The notes: a model not told the origin generated them from the sequence alone. 64,000 nt of DNA from Rana temporaria (GCF_905171775.1 NC_053494.1:162348101-162412100); one strand, 5' to 3'. Shown: positions 34,280 through 47,193, counted from the first letter of the stretch. Translations and numbers: made by a program.

Positions 34280-34965
34280 GCTTGCTTTTTTAAGCAACCC
34301 TATTAGTATTTAAAAGAAAATACGGAAACTGCGGTGTAAACCAACATGAAAATAAAAACTGTGGAAATTATCTTAAATATAAACAATATAAATACCACAC
34401 TAAGTGCATAAGTGTAAATGTACCCATATGATTTTATATTAGAGAGTATAAAAGTCCAATTGCCAACAACTAAATGGCAGCAAAAAGGAAAAAGAAAGTC
34501 CTGATATGCTTCAAACAAAAGTGATTCCACAATGACAGAAATGTGAAGGAAAGCCTATGATGGCACCAATATCACACGTGTCCCTTCACCAGAAGTACAA
34601 GCCTGCTTACCAGAACACAGGCTAAATAAGCCTGGAAGTCAAACACACTCTGGACTGGAATAGGTCGTTAGGAAGATGGACGCGGGAAATCCGAATGGAT
34701 CCAAAATCGATCTCCTCAATTTAGATAGCTGGAGGGTGGATGGAAGTAATCCGAACGAGTGGAAACGATCACCTCACTCACAGCAGGTATCTCGTACAGT
34801 ACCGAAGGAAGAAATACTTGCATAGCATAATATTGTATGCACAGAGTTTAATGTAAAAAGAATCAGATATACTTAGAAAAGCATCTGAATAAGATCACGT
34901 ATAAAAACAAACAGCCGGCCGGTAAGCAGACACCCGTCCTATGGGCGAAGACGTCAGCGCGTCAA
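34280..34965. other. Retroelement-like non-coding repeat
   Basis: Layout and words resemble the nested insertion at 20390-21699, ending in GGGCGAAGACGTCAGCGCGTC near 34934-34955, a weak relative of the GAAACGCGTC sequences. No domain. Confidence 0.25.
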
Positions 34966-35144
34966 CTTCCCATTACTTCCTTCTTTATTATAAGTATTTA
35001 ATTCTTACTTTTGACCCTTTAAGTGTCACTTTTGCTTGGTCTGCTAAAAGGAGTTGAACAAAAAGACTTAATGGCAGGATCAAAAGGTAATAATGATGGT
35101 TAAAGCACGGATAGCCGTGTTAATGCTACTGACAGACTGCATTA

Positions 35145-36573
35145 CAGTGCCTTGAAAAATTATTCATACCCCTTGAAATTTTGCACATTTTGTCATGTTA
35201 CAACCAAAATGTAAATGTTTTTTATTGGGATTTTATGTGATAGACCAACACAAAGTGGTTTTCAATTTTCTTTAGAAATAAATATATGAAAAGTGTGGCG
35301 TGCATTTGTATTCAGCCACTTTTAATCTGATAGTCTGAATTAAAATCTAGTGGAACCAATTGCCTTCAGACGTCACCTAATTAGTATATAGAGTTCACCT
35401 GTGTGTAATTTAATCTCAGTATAAATACAGCTGTTCTGTGAAGCCCTCAGAGGTTTGTTAGAGAACCTTAGTGAACAAAGAGCATCATGAAGGCCAAATA
35501 ACATACCAGACAGGTCAGCGATAAAGTTGTGGAGAAGTTTAAAGCAGGGTTAGGTTATAAAAAAAAATATCCCAAGCTTTGAACATCTCACGGAGCACTG
35601 TTCAATTCATCATTGTAAAATGGAAAGAGTATGGCACAACTGCAAACCTCCCAAGACATGGCTGTCCACCTAAACGTACAGGCCAGGCAAGTAGAGCATT
35701 AATCAGAGAAGCAGCCGAGAGGACCATGGTAACTCTAGAGAAGCTGCAGAGATCCACAGCTCGGGTGGGAGAATCTGTCCACATGACAACTATTAGTCGT
35801 GCACTCCACAAATCTGGCCTTTATGGAAGAGTGGCAAGAAGAAAGCCAATGTTGAAAGAAAGCCAAAGGAAGTCCAGTCAGATGAGACCAAAATTGATCT
35901 TTTTGGCCTAAAAGTAAAATGCTATGTGTGGTTGAAAGCTAACACTGGACATCATCCTGAACACACCAGTCCCACCATGAAACATGGTGGTGGCAGCATC
36001 ATGTTGTGGGGATGCTTTTCTTCAGCAAGGACAGGGAAGATCATCAGAGTTGATAGGAAGATGGATGGAGTCAAATACAGGGCAATCTTAGAAGAAAACC
36101 TGGTAGAGTCTGCAAAAGACTTGAGACTGGGGTGGAGGTTCACCTTCTAGCAGGACAATGACCCTAAACCTACAGACAGAGCTACAATGGAATGGTTTAG
36201 ATCAAAGCATATTTATATGTTAGACTGGCCCAGTCCAAGTCCAGACCTAAATCCAATTGAGAATCTGTGGCAAGGCTTGAAAATTGTTCTTCACAGATGC
36301 ACTCCATCCAATCTGACAGAGTTTGAGCTATTTTGCAAAGAAGAAAGGGCAAAAATGTCACTCTCTAGATGTCCAAAACTAGTAGAGATATCCCCAAAAA
36401 GACTTGCAGCTGTATTTGCAGCGAAATTCTACAAAGTATTGACTCATAGAGATTATGTGCCACTTTGTGTTGGTCTATCACATAAATCCCAATAAAATAC
36501 ATTTACCTTTTTTGTTGTAACATGAGAAAATGTGGAAAATGTCAAGGGGTATGAATACTTTTTCAAGGAACTG
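35145..36573 (+). mobile_element. Tc1-like transposon 3, nearly full length
   Basis: Ends CAGTGCCTTGAAAAATTATT and AATACTTTTTCAAGGAACTG are inverted and flanked by TA (35143-35144, 36574-36575). Terminal repeats of about 110 bp share CATACCCCTTGA and TGTGATAGACCAACACAAAG. Total 1429 bp, close to the usual 1.4-1.6 kb. Confidence 0.95.
35487..36495 (+). pseudogene. Tc1-like DDE transposase, broken
   Basis: The start at 35487 meets TAA at codon 5. The paired helix-turn-helix region is readable at 35579-35870 (for example the block GLYGRVARRKPML). A deletion then removes the segment just before the first catalytic motif, leaving SDETKIDLF in a shifted frame near 35879. The middle reads MKHGGGSIMLWGCFS. 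A TAG stands at 36148-36150 immediately before QDNDPKPT (second Asp). SPDLNPIENLW carries the Glu near 36240-36270. At least one stop, one deletion with frame change and a further nonsense codon make it inactive. Confidence 0.92.
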
Positions 36574-36655
36574 TATATCTGTCATTCCCTATAGTTCCAC
36601 TTTAGGTCTTATTGCAGGGGACTTCATTATTTTTTATAATCCAATGACAAAGTCA

Positions 36656-36944
36656 CCTCGTTCACACTGAACAAAGCTTTGAAATCGTGCAAGTTCATCT
36701 GAATTCGCACAAATTTAAAGTCGCATTTCAGTCCGACTTGAAGAACATCTGTATTGTATTGAAATCACTCCAGAAGTCACCAAAAGTAGTGCAGGAAGTA
36801 ATTTTGGAAATCGGTGCGGTGCCGCAAAGTCAGCGTCGCCCCGATTGGAATGCTCCTATTGTCGGCAATAGGCTCCGATTTGACACACGATTTGACCTGC
36901 CAAATTGCATGTCAAATCGCGCCGATGTGAATGGGGGCTGAGCC
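36656..36944. repeat. Dispersed repeat, TTCACACTG family
   Basis: Words such as TCGCATTTCAGTCCGACTTG, GATTTGACA and CGCCGATGTGAATGGG recur in the fragments at 62080-62225 and 63523-63740. It is probably a MITE with TTCACACTGG ends. Confidence 0.55.
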
Positions 36945-37015
36945 CCAAAACATGTGTCACAATGTACTGTAAATGCACTAAAGCACCCTTACATTACAAA
37001 CGCATTTGCAAATTA

Positions 37016-37207
37016 CTGTATTTATTGGCGTATAACACTCACTTTTTTACCCTGAAAATGAGGGTAAACTGTGCCTGCGTGTTATACGGCAGGGGGCGTG
37101 GAAAAGTTTTTTTTCCTTGAAACTTCCCTCTCAAAATTAGGCGGCAAGTTATACAACCTGTGCGTGTATATCGCCTGTGCGTTGTTTTTACGCCTGATAA
37201 ATACGGG
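37016..37207. mobile_element. Short MITE, CTGTATTTATTGGCGTATAA ends
   Basis: CTGTATTTATTGGCGTATAA at the left and CGCCTGATAAATACGG at the right are imperfect inverted repeats about 190 bp apart, with repeated GTTATAC and CCTGTGCGT words inside. Confidence 0.6.
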
Positions 37208-38566
37208 TTACATATATTTTCAAGCGTATGGAAGGTAAGAGTCAGCATCTAAAAATATGCTCATGTAATAGAAGAAAAGGCATCCCTATTCAAACCAACC
37301 AAGCAGGGCCGAACATTACATTTTTATGTGCGTGTCAGAAGGAAAATCTACATTAGCATTTTCTTTTGCTAAAATTTTCTTAAAGGTTTTTTATTTTCTA
37401 TAGGTTGTATATGCAGGCCATCTGCTTAAAGAGACTCTAGCACTATAAGAATACCAACAGCTACTGACAGGTATAAAAAGGCTTTGACAGCATGTTACAA
37501 ATCACACTGATTTAATCACACCTCCCAGCTTTTTGATATGGCATATAACAAGCACAAAATAATGTAGGCAAGGCTACATCCTCTGCTAAGCCCCCAATTT
37601 CAAGGAGCACGAAAGAATGAACTGGTTAAACCTCACATTAAAAAATATAAAATATACCATATAATTTTTAAGGCTTTATGAAAGGTTAAGTCTAGTTATA
37701 ACACTTTGGTAGATAAATAGTTTATTTTTTTATAAGTCTGTACCTCAAACCAGGGAAGATTTACATTTGAGGAGTAACAAGAGACAAAGAAGATTTGGTT
37801 TCAATATAAGGCAGTCCCCCCAAATTAGGGACATTTGGGAGCTGTGGATATCATAAACTGAAACATTATATCTCTTCCTAATAACAAAGGTATGTTAACT
37901 TTCTACAGCAGTATCATCCTGAAATATCGGCTCCCGTACAGCCCCAAAATCCAGGATAAAAAATATAAAAAACAGGGAAAGGGGCATTGTAGAAATTTAT
38001 AAACTACAATTCATTCTATTGCTTCACCCTCCTTCTGTTAACCGGGTATTCTTGCCTAAATTACATTACCACCATTTTTTTTAATTGAATATACTGTTAT
38101 GTAAAATAAATGATAAAGAGTAAGAAATAGTTAATCATTATTTGGAAGGCAAACATAAAAAAGCAAGAGACATGTAAAGGAGGAAACCAAGACATATGTT
38201 GAAAAAAAAAAAAAGAAATCACAGCAAAGAAGTCCCTAGGTACATGCCTTAGTAGTAGAGGTCAAGTCTTGGGAGAATAGTTTCTCTCTGTTCCTGGCTC
38301 AGTCAACTTGTAGCCACAATTAGTGATGGGACTAATCTGCCTGGGTTCCATTTGCCATTGAAGCCTATTGATGGTAAATCTCACTGTAAAATTCTGTTCA
38401 TTTTGTTAGGTCTAATAGGCAAGCTATTCTCAAAAAGGCATTGGAAGCTGGACATGCACAATGCAAAAAAATTAAAAAATAAATTCATACAATAGAAGAG
38501 TTCTATTCTTTGAGGGAAGCATTGTAAATACACAAATCCTATAACTAACATGAGGATACCTTAAAG
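37208..38566. other. No gene seen
   Basis: AT-rich sequence, no recognisable domain. Confidence 0.5.
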
Positions 38567-38567
38567 C

Positions 38568-39165
38568 CCTTAAAGGCATCCTATGCATTAAGGGGAAAAA
38601 ACACCAGTGACCGCCCACCAGCCCCCCAGTTTTACTTACCTGAGCCCTGGAATTTCCCAGGGCGGGGGAAAAATTATTTGTCTCTGTTTAAAATTTAGCA
38701 AATTTGTAATTTTTCTTCATAAATTTTGGCCAAAATGTATTACTGTTACATATCTTTGGTAAAAAAAATCGAAATGGTGTATATTGTTATGTCGGTTGTA
38801 CTGACAGTCATTTCTTGAGACCCTAACATGCCGGGGAAGTACAAATACCCCCAAATAGACCCCTTTTTGGAAAGTAGACATTCCAATGTATTTAGAAAGA
38901 GGCATGGTGAGGTTTTTGAAGTTGTAATTTTTTCCCGCAATTCTTTGCAAAATCAAGATTTTTTTTCTCCATAATTGTCATTATTATAAGGTTATTTCTC
39001 AAAGACACAAATGCATATCACAAATTACACCCCAAAATACATTCTGCTACTCCTCCCCGAGTATGAGGATACCACATGTGTGAGACTTTTACACAGCGTG
39101 GCATATAGTGAGGTCCAAACATGCAGGCCAACAGGCCATATAGTAAGGTCCAACATGCAGGGAGC
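38568..39165. repeat. Diverged relative of the TTAA-flanked family
   Basis: Starts TTAAAGGCATCC and holds TTTTACTTACCTGAGC, which also occurs in the element at 32779, and TTTGGTAAAAAAAATCG, typical of the TTAA family. I cannot place the right end. Confidence 0.4.
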
Positions 39166-39219
39166 ATCTAGGAGGCATGCATTTCAAGTCTAATTTGACT
39201 ATCTATTAAACTTTGAGGC

Positions 39220-39475
39220 ACTGTAGTGGCATGGATGCGAACTACTGTGGCATGGATGAGCCATGGATGGGCATGGCTTGAGCATGGTTGAGCCATGAAT
39301 GTGGATGCTGGTATGGATGGGAAGGCTAAGTATGGCTGGGTGGGTATGGCCTGGGTAATGGCTGAGTGTGGGTGGGATGGATGAGTATTGCAGAGTATGG
39401 ATGAGTATTGCACAGTATGGATCTATGGCTGAGTATTGCAGAGTATGGATGGGTGGATGAGTATTGCAGAGTATA
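39220..39475. repeat. Degenerate ATGGATGAGTATTGCAGAGT minisatellite
   Basis: Irregular copies of GCATGGATG and ATGGATGAGTATTGCAGAGT, best ordered from about 39375 to 39470, followed by a short CTTAC repeat at 39480-39510. Confidence 0.75.
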
Positions 39476-39508
39476 ATAACTTACCTTACCTTACCTTACT
39501 TACCTTAA

Positions 39509-39880
39509 TCTAGGTCCTGCAGTCTTCCTCCCTGCAGGTTCTCCCAAAGCAGCTAATTTTGACAGTTTTTTATTTGGTCACCACTCCTCTCGCAGAGTCA
39601 TCACATAGATTGGAGCACCGGCTGTTGAAGGGGACCACTGTTTATTATTAAATATCCACTTAAATCATCGATTGGAAAAAAACAGCAATATATTCTTTAT
39701 AAGCTAGGGTAAGGCTACTGTAATACTTTTAAGGATAGCTCGTAGCTCCGATATAAAGCCTTACTCCAACAATTTGTAAAAAAAAGTTTGGGAAAGAGTG
39801 TAAAAGAGATCATAATTTAATAACATTTTTTTATTTGTGTGTGACTTCATTGATGACATTCATATACCTGTCCCTATAAC
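39509..39880. repeat. Dispersed repeat, copy A
   Basis: Shares ordered blocks with 43840-44190: GTCCTGCAGTCTT, GTCATCACAT, ATTGGAGC, CCGGCTGTTGA, AATCATCGATTGGAAAAA and TATAAAGCC. Same orientation. No coding motif and no clear termini. Confidence 0.65.
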
Positions 39881-40072
39881 AACCATATAAGAAATAAAGG
39901 ATGTAATTGAGACAGGAAGGCTCAAGCAGCTATAAAAAACATTATCAGAAGTTCTAACGCTTCTTAACACTATTAAAAATGTATGTTTTTTTTTTTACTG
40001 TGTCTTGAATATATAGAGTAAGCACACCACATAGCCAAACTGCTTTAGCAATAAGTTTGTATTAGGCATATA

Positions 40073-42571
40073 GGGCCAAATCCTCAGGCCAGGCGGCGTA
40101 ACTTAACTTTCAGCAGTTAAGTTACACTGACTTAAAGTTTTTACCTAAGTGCCTGATCCACAAAGCACTTACGTAAAAATTTCAAGCAGTGCTAACTTAA
40201 GTGCCGCCGTCGTAAGGCGTTCCTCCTCTCCGGGGGGCGTTTACAATTTAAATGAGGCGCGCTCCCGCGCCGGCCGTACTGCGCATGCGTGTGACCGTAA
40301 TTTTCCCGACGTGCATCGCAGGCGAACGTAATGACGCCGGGCGGCTTTGTGGATTGCGACGGGACACTAAAGTTGCGACGGGTGTGAAAACAAAGACGCG
40401 CCGGGGAAAACAAATAATTTTAAAAAAAAATGACAGCGTCGCTCAGCATGCATTCCTGAGAGGGAGAACTCCATGCCAATTTTCAAAGAAAAAAACCGGC
40501 ATGGGTTCCCCCCCCCCAGGAGCATACCAGGCCCTTAGGTCTGTTATGGGTTGTAAGGGAGACCCCCCTCCGCCGAAAAATCGACGTAGGGGGTCCCCCC
40601 TACAATCCATACCCAGACCCATATCCAAAGCACGCTACCCGGCCGGTCAGGAATGGGAGTGGGGACGAGCGAGCGTCCCCCCCCCCCCCCTCCTGAGCCG
40701 TGCCAGGCCGCATGCCCTCAACATGGGGGGGTTGGGTGCTCTGGGGCAGGGGGGGCGCACTGCGGGCCCCCCCACCCCAGAGCACCCTGTCCCCATGTTG
40801 ATGAGGACAGGACCTCTTCCCGACAACCCTTGCCGTTGGTTGTCGGGGTATGCGGGCGGGGGCTTTTCGGAATCTGGGAGTCCCCTTTAATAAGGGGGCC
40901 CCCAGATACCGGCCCCCCACCCTAAGTGAATGGATATGGGGTACATCGTACCCCTATCCATTCACCTGTAGGCAAAAAGTAAAAAGTTAGTAAACACACA
41001 ACACAAGGCTTTTTAAAATAATTATTATTCTGCTCCGGATGCCCCCCCTGTCTTCGTTATTAGCTCAATTACCAGGGGGGGCTTCTTCTTCCGCTCTCCG
41101 GGGGTCTTCTCCGCTCTCCGGGGGGGTTTCTTCTCCGCTCTCCGGGGGGGGGCTTCTCCGGACTCCGGGGGCTTCTTCCATCTTCTCCCCTCTTCCGCTG
41201 TTGACTCGGCGAACCCCCGGTTCTTCTGCAGTTGTACGGTGCCTTCTTCTTCAGCGCTGGCTGCCTGCTATGTTTGTGTGGTTAGCTCGATTTCAAACAG
41301 GCAGCCGGCGCGGTCTTCTGTGACGTCAGGTTCTTCTCTTCCCTTCTTCCGATGTTGCCTCGTCGCCTGTTGTCGCTTGTAATGATGTGAAGCGCGCCTT
41401 GCATCCCATTTTATATAGGCATCACCGTCCCATCATGCTCCGGTAGGTACCCACGTGGGTTCGCCGAGTCAACAGCGGAAAGAGGGGAGAAGATGGAAGA
41501 AAGCCCCCCCGGAGTCCGGAGAAGCCCCCCCCGGAGAGCGGAAGAAGAAACCCCCCGGAGAGCGGAGAAGACCCCCGGAGAGCGGAAGGAAAAAGCCCCC
41601 CCTGGTAATTGAGCTAATAACGAAGACAGGGGGGGGCATCTGGAGCAGAATAATAAATTATTTTAAAAAGCCTTGTGTTGTGTGTTTACTAACTTTTACT
41701 TTTTGCCTACAGGTGAATGGATAGGGGTACGATGTACCCCATATCCATTCACTTAGGGTGGGGGGCCGGTATCTGGGGGCCCCCTTATTAAAGGGGACTC
41801 CCAGATTCCGATAAGCCCCCGCCCGCATACCCCGACAACCAACGGCAAGGGTGGTCGGGAAAGAGGTTCCTGTCCTCATCAACATGGGGACAGGGTGCTC
41901 TGGGGTGGGGGGGCCCGCAGTGCGCCCCCCTGCCCCAGAGCACCCCTAACCCCCCCATGTTGAGGGCATGCGGCCTGGCACGGCTCAGGAGGGGGGGGAC
42001 GCTCGCTCGTCCCCACTCCCATTCCTGACCGGGTCGGGTAGCGTGCTTTGGATACGGGTCTGGTATGGATTGTAGGGGGACCCCCCTACGTCGATTTTTC
42101 GGCGGAGGGGGGGTCTCCTTACAACCCATAACAGACCTACGGGCCTGGTATGCTCCTGGGGGAGAACCCATGCCGGTTTGGAATTTACAAATTGCCGTGG
42201 AGTTCTCCCTCGGGAATGCATACCAAATGCCGTCGCTTGAATGGGCCTTTACAAGGTGTGACTAACTTTACACTTTGTAAAAGCAGCCCTAGTTTTACAC
42301 CAGGCAAACTAACACTTACGGCGAAAAAACTAGGCACAAAAGCTTTGAGGATCGCCCTAAGTGCTAATTTGCATACTAGAAGAGGCATTTCGACTCGAAA
42401 TGCCCCCAGTGGCGGATGCGGTACTGCATTCTAAGATCCGGCAGTGTAAGTCCCTTACAGATGTCGGATCTTCTGCCTAACTTAGGAAAACTGCTTCTGA
42501 GGATCAGTTCCAAAGTTAGAACCAGAGATACGACGGCTTACGCCGGAGTATCTCTTTTGTGGATATGGCCC
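40073..42571. mobile_element. Harbinger-type MITE split by a giant palindrome
   Basis: GGGCCAAATCCTCAGG and its inverted counterpart CTCTTTTGTGGATATGGCCC form the ends, with ATA on both sides. Left part 40073-40445 and right part 42223-42571 match, in order and reverse orientation, the two halves of the intact element at 48973-49680: AGTGCCTGATCCACAAAGCA, CGCATGCGT, ATGCAAATTAGCACTTA-type blocks and GTAAGTCCCTTACA. The palindrome lies between. Confidence 0.85.
40446..42222. mobile_element. 1.78-kb palindromic foldback element
   Basis: Arms of about 770 bp (about 40446-41217 and 41460-42222) are reverse complements with few differences, around a loop of about 240 bp. Landmarks in both orientations include ATTCCTGAG/CTCGGGAAT ends, GAAAAATCGACGTAGGGGG, CCCAGATACCGGCCCCCC, GTTAGTAAACACACAACAC, CGTTATTAGCTCAATTACC and a GC-rich CTTCTCCGCTCTCCGGGGG field. 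ATGCAT borders both ends. No transposase. Frames of 60-212 aa on both strands are mirror products of the palindrome. Confidence 0.92.
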
Positions 42572-42574
42572 ATA

Positions 42575-43838
42575 GATACAATTATACAACAGGTACAGAT
42601 AACATCATGCATAATACGACAAATATATTTACTCCAAGGTTGAATCATAGCAAGAAAACATGCATGAATATGGGTGCAAATGAGCTCAACTTAAAACATA
42701 TAGAGGTGATGTTCAGAAATACATACAGGAATTCAGTACATTGATAGTGTAATGAAAAAGGAAGCTGAGCCAGACCCTGGTAAAAAGAGAGAGGAGGAGG
42801 AAAACCAAATCAATGTTTCGGGGATGTAAAACCCCCTTTCCCAAGAACCTCCTACCTAATTTACCACTGGAGCATATGTTCCCTTATAATTGCTAGTCAT
42901 ATGTGCTTTTGGCTTGTCTCCTCATTGGAGAGATAGAAAATTATTTCCTGTCCTGACAGGAAGTAGGAAGAAAACACCAAAATATGCATACAGACTCATT
43001 AAAGAACTCAAAGAGGCTGTAACCTTCCTGTGCTTTATCCAAACAAATGTTTTGGCTGAAGTTAGGGTTTTACACTAAATTGCAAAAGTGCTTGTAATTT
43101 GCTAAAAAAAATTCCAACAAAAGTGGAACTACTCTTTAAAAAAAAGATAAAGTTTACATGAAGGCTACAACAAAGAGGCAGGCTAATTGCATAATATACA
43201 ATATACTCCACATTTATTTAAAACATCATTATAATGTGCCTAAAAAAGCTACCAAGTCCTGAACTATAAAATCTATACAGCAGTCGTGTGATCGCAAGCC
43301 CTTCTTCCCATCACTCTTCTGCTGAGTGGGAGGCAGGGGTACAGATTGTCCATTCCTCGCTTGCACATGAATTGCAGCTGCTTGACAGCAAGGCTCCTAC
43401 CAAGGGCTGCTATCAATCAAGGAGGAGCAGGGCTGGGCAAGGAGCGTGTCAGCCTGTGACATCACAGGCTGATGGCAGAGCTACAGGAACGCTGTGTGTC
43501 AGTAGGGCATTCTTGCTGCCATTTGTATGGAAGCTCACACAAAGATTCCACTTATTTTGTTCTGTCTTTATCCACTTTCTACTTCCTGTATCATCTTACA
43601 ACCTACCTACTTTTCCTGCATCCACTTCCTACTGTTGTTGGAGGGTATTCATGCTATCGCCACATGTGTAGCTTGGGTTTTGTAAAATATACAAATTGAA
43701 AAACTGGTAATGGAATTGAGTCAATCATTTCAACAGATAGAGACATTTCTGGGGAGTGTTTTTTTTTTATTGCAACAGCAGTTGAAGAATATAATGCTCA
43801 CTTGTTCCTTCGGATGATTTAAAAAATAGTATTACTTA
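42575..43838. other. No gene seen
   Basis: Mixed AT-rich sequence. A 127-aa frame at 43288-43671 has no recognisable motif and is not supported as a gene. Confidence 0.4.
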
Positions 43839-43839
43839 T

Positions 43840-44190
43840 CCTAATCTAGGGTCCTGCAGTCTTTCTCCTGGCCAGTTTGAGTTGTGACGACCTGTCCTCA
43901 GAAGCCACTTTTTTTGACTGTCTCCTAACGGTTTGGTCCCTGCCTCTCTCGCCAATGTCATCACATGAATTGGAGCTCCGGCTGTTGATGGCGGCCTCTG
44001 CCTAAAGAAAGCATTACTCTTTGTTAAATCATCCATTGGAAAAACTATTATTCTATTATTTATAATCTTAGGGGGGTGTAATTTTTTTAAGGAATAGCCC
44101 AGAGATCTTGTATAAAGCCATACCCCAGGTAAAAAAATAAATACATTTAGTTTTGGAAAGATTGTAGAAGCAATAACATTTTTTAAATTA
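43840..44190. repeat. Dispersed repeat, copy B
   Basis: Partner of 39509-39880 in the same orientation, 4.3 kb away. The 138-aa minus-strand frame across it has stops in the matching part of copy A and no motif, so I do not call it a gene. Confidence 0.65.
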
Positions 44191-45238
44191 ATGCTATGAA
44201 TCAATAAGGCATTCTGTCGACGAAAAAAAAAAATTATGCCTTCTGGCCACATTTGATTGGATCTACTTTTATGCTTAGAGTGGTTGGTATGGGATAGGAA
44301 GTCCTTAAATCAGTAGGTGACTGGCAGGATCATCAAGTATTTACAGTAGAGAAATTCAATTAATAAAACATGAACATGTTTATTATAAAGGACACAGGAG
44401 TACAGTTTGTAGCTTTTCAAATTTTTTGGCTTTACATATGCTTTAACAGGTATTCTGCATCTGAAAATACTCCATAACCTTCTTATGTGATCTAAACATT
44501 CCCAGAGAACATATTCACGAGAAATAAAACACCCATTCTAAAGTAACAGGCAGATGGAGGAAATGGGGAAGGTGTTGTACATGTTTCTGTCAGAACACAG
44601 CATATGAAAATGAACACCCTTGGTCAAGTATGTTTCTTGTTTAACCTCTCAGATTTGCAGATTTTAGGACATGTCCACAAATCAATGCAAATTTATTTCT
44701 CCGTATTTCCATGTGAATCTTTGTAAAGCAGGGCAGGATTGTGCACAAATCACTGTTTGCCAGGAGAGTTTCTGTGTAGTTACTTCCTCTGCACATCCCT
44801 AGTTACAGGCATTCAAACCTAATGATCCAACCACGGCTTGAAGATCGTTTCAGCGTTTTAATCCACTTCACAGTTTTAACTGAATATGCACTAATTATTT
44901 GAAATAGGAATGCTGTTATAATTCATATCTTTTATTAATTATGTAATTGCACAATAGTCATTTTAGATAATAGTATTAACATTTCCCAAATATTTAGGGT
45001 GGTCATTTTTTAACAGTCACTTTAGTTTACTCAATTTTTAGTAGAGGCTTATTGAGGCGACCTGAGAGTATTTATATACACAGCACACATCATGAATGTG
45101 TGAATTAATTGGAGCTTTGTGCAAACCAGCCCAAGAAATGCGTATTGTTTCTCAAGGTAACCTGCATACATTTTTTTTCCTTTGGGCATCACTCCTGCTC
45201 CAAATTCCATATGGTCAATACACAAATGTTATTATTCC
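44191..45238. other. No gene seen
   Basis: AT-rich, apparently low-copy sequence. Confidence 0.5.
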
Positions 45239-45239
45239 T

Positions 45240-46063
45240 TTAAAGCAGTAATAAACCCAAAGCCAAAAATGTAATATATTGCAGCATACCAATCATTAGA
45301 TGTGGCGGCTGCATTCGTTTACTTTTTTTAGGCATTTTTGCACTCAGTGATGTGGCCAGTAAAGACCAGTAAGATTGCCCCCAGTACCCACTTTATTAAT
45401 CTAATTAGCAAGTTCTGTTTTCATTTTTGTAATGAAATTTCTAGTTTACTTGGAGGCCTGTCCAAGCCTACAGCTTGAACCCATTAGGGGTACACTGGTA
45501 CAGGTTAACAAGTATTATACTCTTATGCAAAAATCTTTATGAACCAATGTAACTATGTTGGTTACAAATGACAAACATGAATGGCAATCTGTATTGTTGT
45601 TTAAAAAATTGCAATACAAATGTATTGTTGAAAAAAGATATGCCCCCAGTCTGGATGAAAGAGCACAGGGGCACCTTTGGAAAGCAGCATTGTCAGTCTA
45701 GGGGGAGGGAAAGTGTTTAAAACTAGCAGATGTAGGTACATTAACAAATTTTAAGCCGATTTGACAGCTCACACTTATCAGTTAGAGAAAACATTTATTT
45801 TTTCATTTTAAGACTAAAGTGTTTTACATGAATAAATAAAATATGATTATTGTAAGCACCCCTGCCAGTATTAAATGGTTGGTCTCATCCCTGTAACTGA
45901 TAGATCTGGAAGAGAGCTTGTTCTTTTGAAAACAACTGACTTACTGGCTAGATTACCAGATGAAAATAGGAAAAGAAAGCCTAAAAAATAATATGAAAGT
46001 AGCCACCACATCTAAGAATGGTAAGCTGCCAACATAATAAATGTTTGTTTTTAGGTTTATTTT
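45240..46063. mobile_element. Long-TIR MITE, copy A
   Basis: Left end AATAAACCCAAAGCCAAAAA, then GCAGCATACCAATCATTAGA, TGTGGCGGCTGCATT and GTGGCCAGTAA. The right end gives the same blocks inverted (AGCCACCACATCTAAGAA, GGTAAGCTGC). Terminal repeats are about 130 bp. Related to 52485-53260. No coding capacity. Confidence 0.75.
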
Positions 46064-46483
46064 TTGGATTTAGGTGTAGAAAAAACTTGGTCAGATACAG
46101 AAATGTGCTACGAAATAGCATTGTTGCATATTTTAGCTATGACATTTGTCTATAACAAGTCCTTCCTGGGCCCACATTGGAAGAAGAGAAATAGGTTTCT
46201 ACCAGATTCATCACCCACTCCCAGGCACGTGACCCATATCCTGAGGCCCCAATTGGCCAGTTTTATATTGTCCTCTGGGCTCTCCACTCTGCGATGCCAG
46301 GGAATCGGCTTCTGGCTTCCCGGCCATTCAGAACCTGGAAAGAAGACTGGGTGAAGACATGAAGCTGTGGTGTCAGACAGTCCAGGGTGTGCTCTGCCAT
46401 AGGATGAATGCGGAACAGGAGAGGGCAGCACGTGCACCCCCAAAAATCTTACAGCACTGTCACTGATCACTGATATAGATAAT
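46064..46483. other. No gene seen
   Basis: No recognisable domain on either strand. Confidence 0.4.
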
Positions 46484-47193
46484 GGCCCGGATTCCAACAT
46501 ACATTGGGTGCATATTTATGCCGGCGTAGCGTATCTTTTTTAGGCTACGCGGCGTAGCGCAGAGCGGCAAAGCACAGTATTCACAAAACACTCGCTCCCG
46601 ACTCGCTGTTAAAGATACGCTGGAATTCCTCGGCGTAAGCCAGCGTAGGTGGAAGTGGGCGTGAGCCATGCTAATGAGGCGTGACCCCATGCTAATGATG
46701 GGCCGAGTGACAGACAAGTACTAAAAATGAACGGTGCATGCGCCGTCCCGTGGATGCAACCCAGTGCGCATGCTCAGAATCACGTCGAAACTACTCCCTA
46801 AGATATGACGGATCACTGCCTACGACGTGAACGTAACCTATGCCCAGCCCTATTCACGTACTACTACGTAAACGACGTATGAGTTGCGCCTCATAGATGG
46901 GGAATAACTTTACGTCGGACGTAAGCCTTACGCAAACCGCGTATATTATGCGCCGGGCGCAACTATGTTCGTGAATCAACGTATCCCCCTCATTTGCATA
47001 TTTGCAATGAGGTGGCCAGCGTAAATATGTGCCCACGATACGCTGGCGTAGGAAAGTTACGTCGGTCGGATAAAGCCTATTTTCAGGCATATCTAGTTCT
47101 GTGGGCACGGCGCATAGATACGACGGCGCACATTTTACACTTACGCGGCGTATCTCGAGATACTTCGGCGTAAGTGCTTTGTGATCCGGGCCC
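46484..47193. mobile_element. Harbinger-type MITE, second copy
   Basis: Ends GGCCCGGATTCCAACATA and TTGTGATCCGGGCCC. Size (710 bp) and internal words (GCGTAAG, GGCGTAGCGTATC, ACGTAA, GCATGCGC) match the family at 48973-49680. It is rich in ACGT and GCGTA. The target duplication is not evident here. A 113-aa frame inside is incidental. Confidence 0.75.

Noticed and set aside
34930..34960. Fifth hammerhead-like motif
   Set aside because: The GAAAC box is changed to GAAGAC and the first box is not recognisable.
40252..40890. 212-aa proline- and glycine-rich frame
   Set aside because: It runs across the palindrome arm, and mirror frames exist in the opposite arm. GC-rich repeat without stops.
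43836..44252. 138-aa minus-strand frame
   Set aside because: It covers a dispersed repeat whose second copy at 39509-39880 does not preserve the frame, and no motif is visible.
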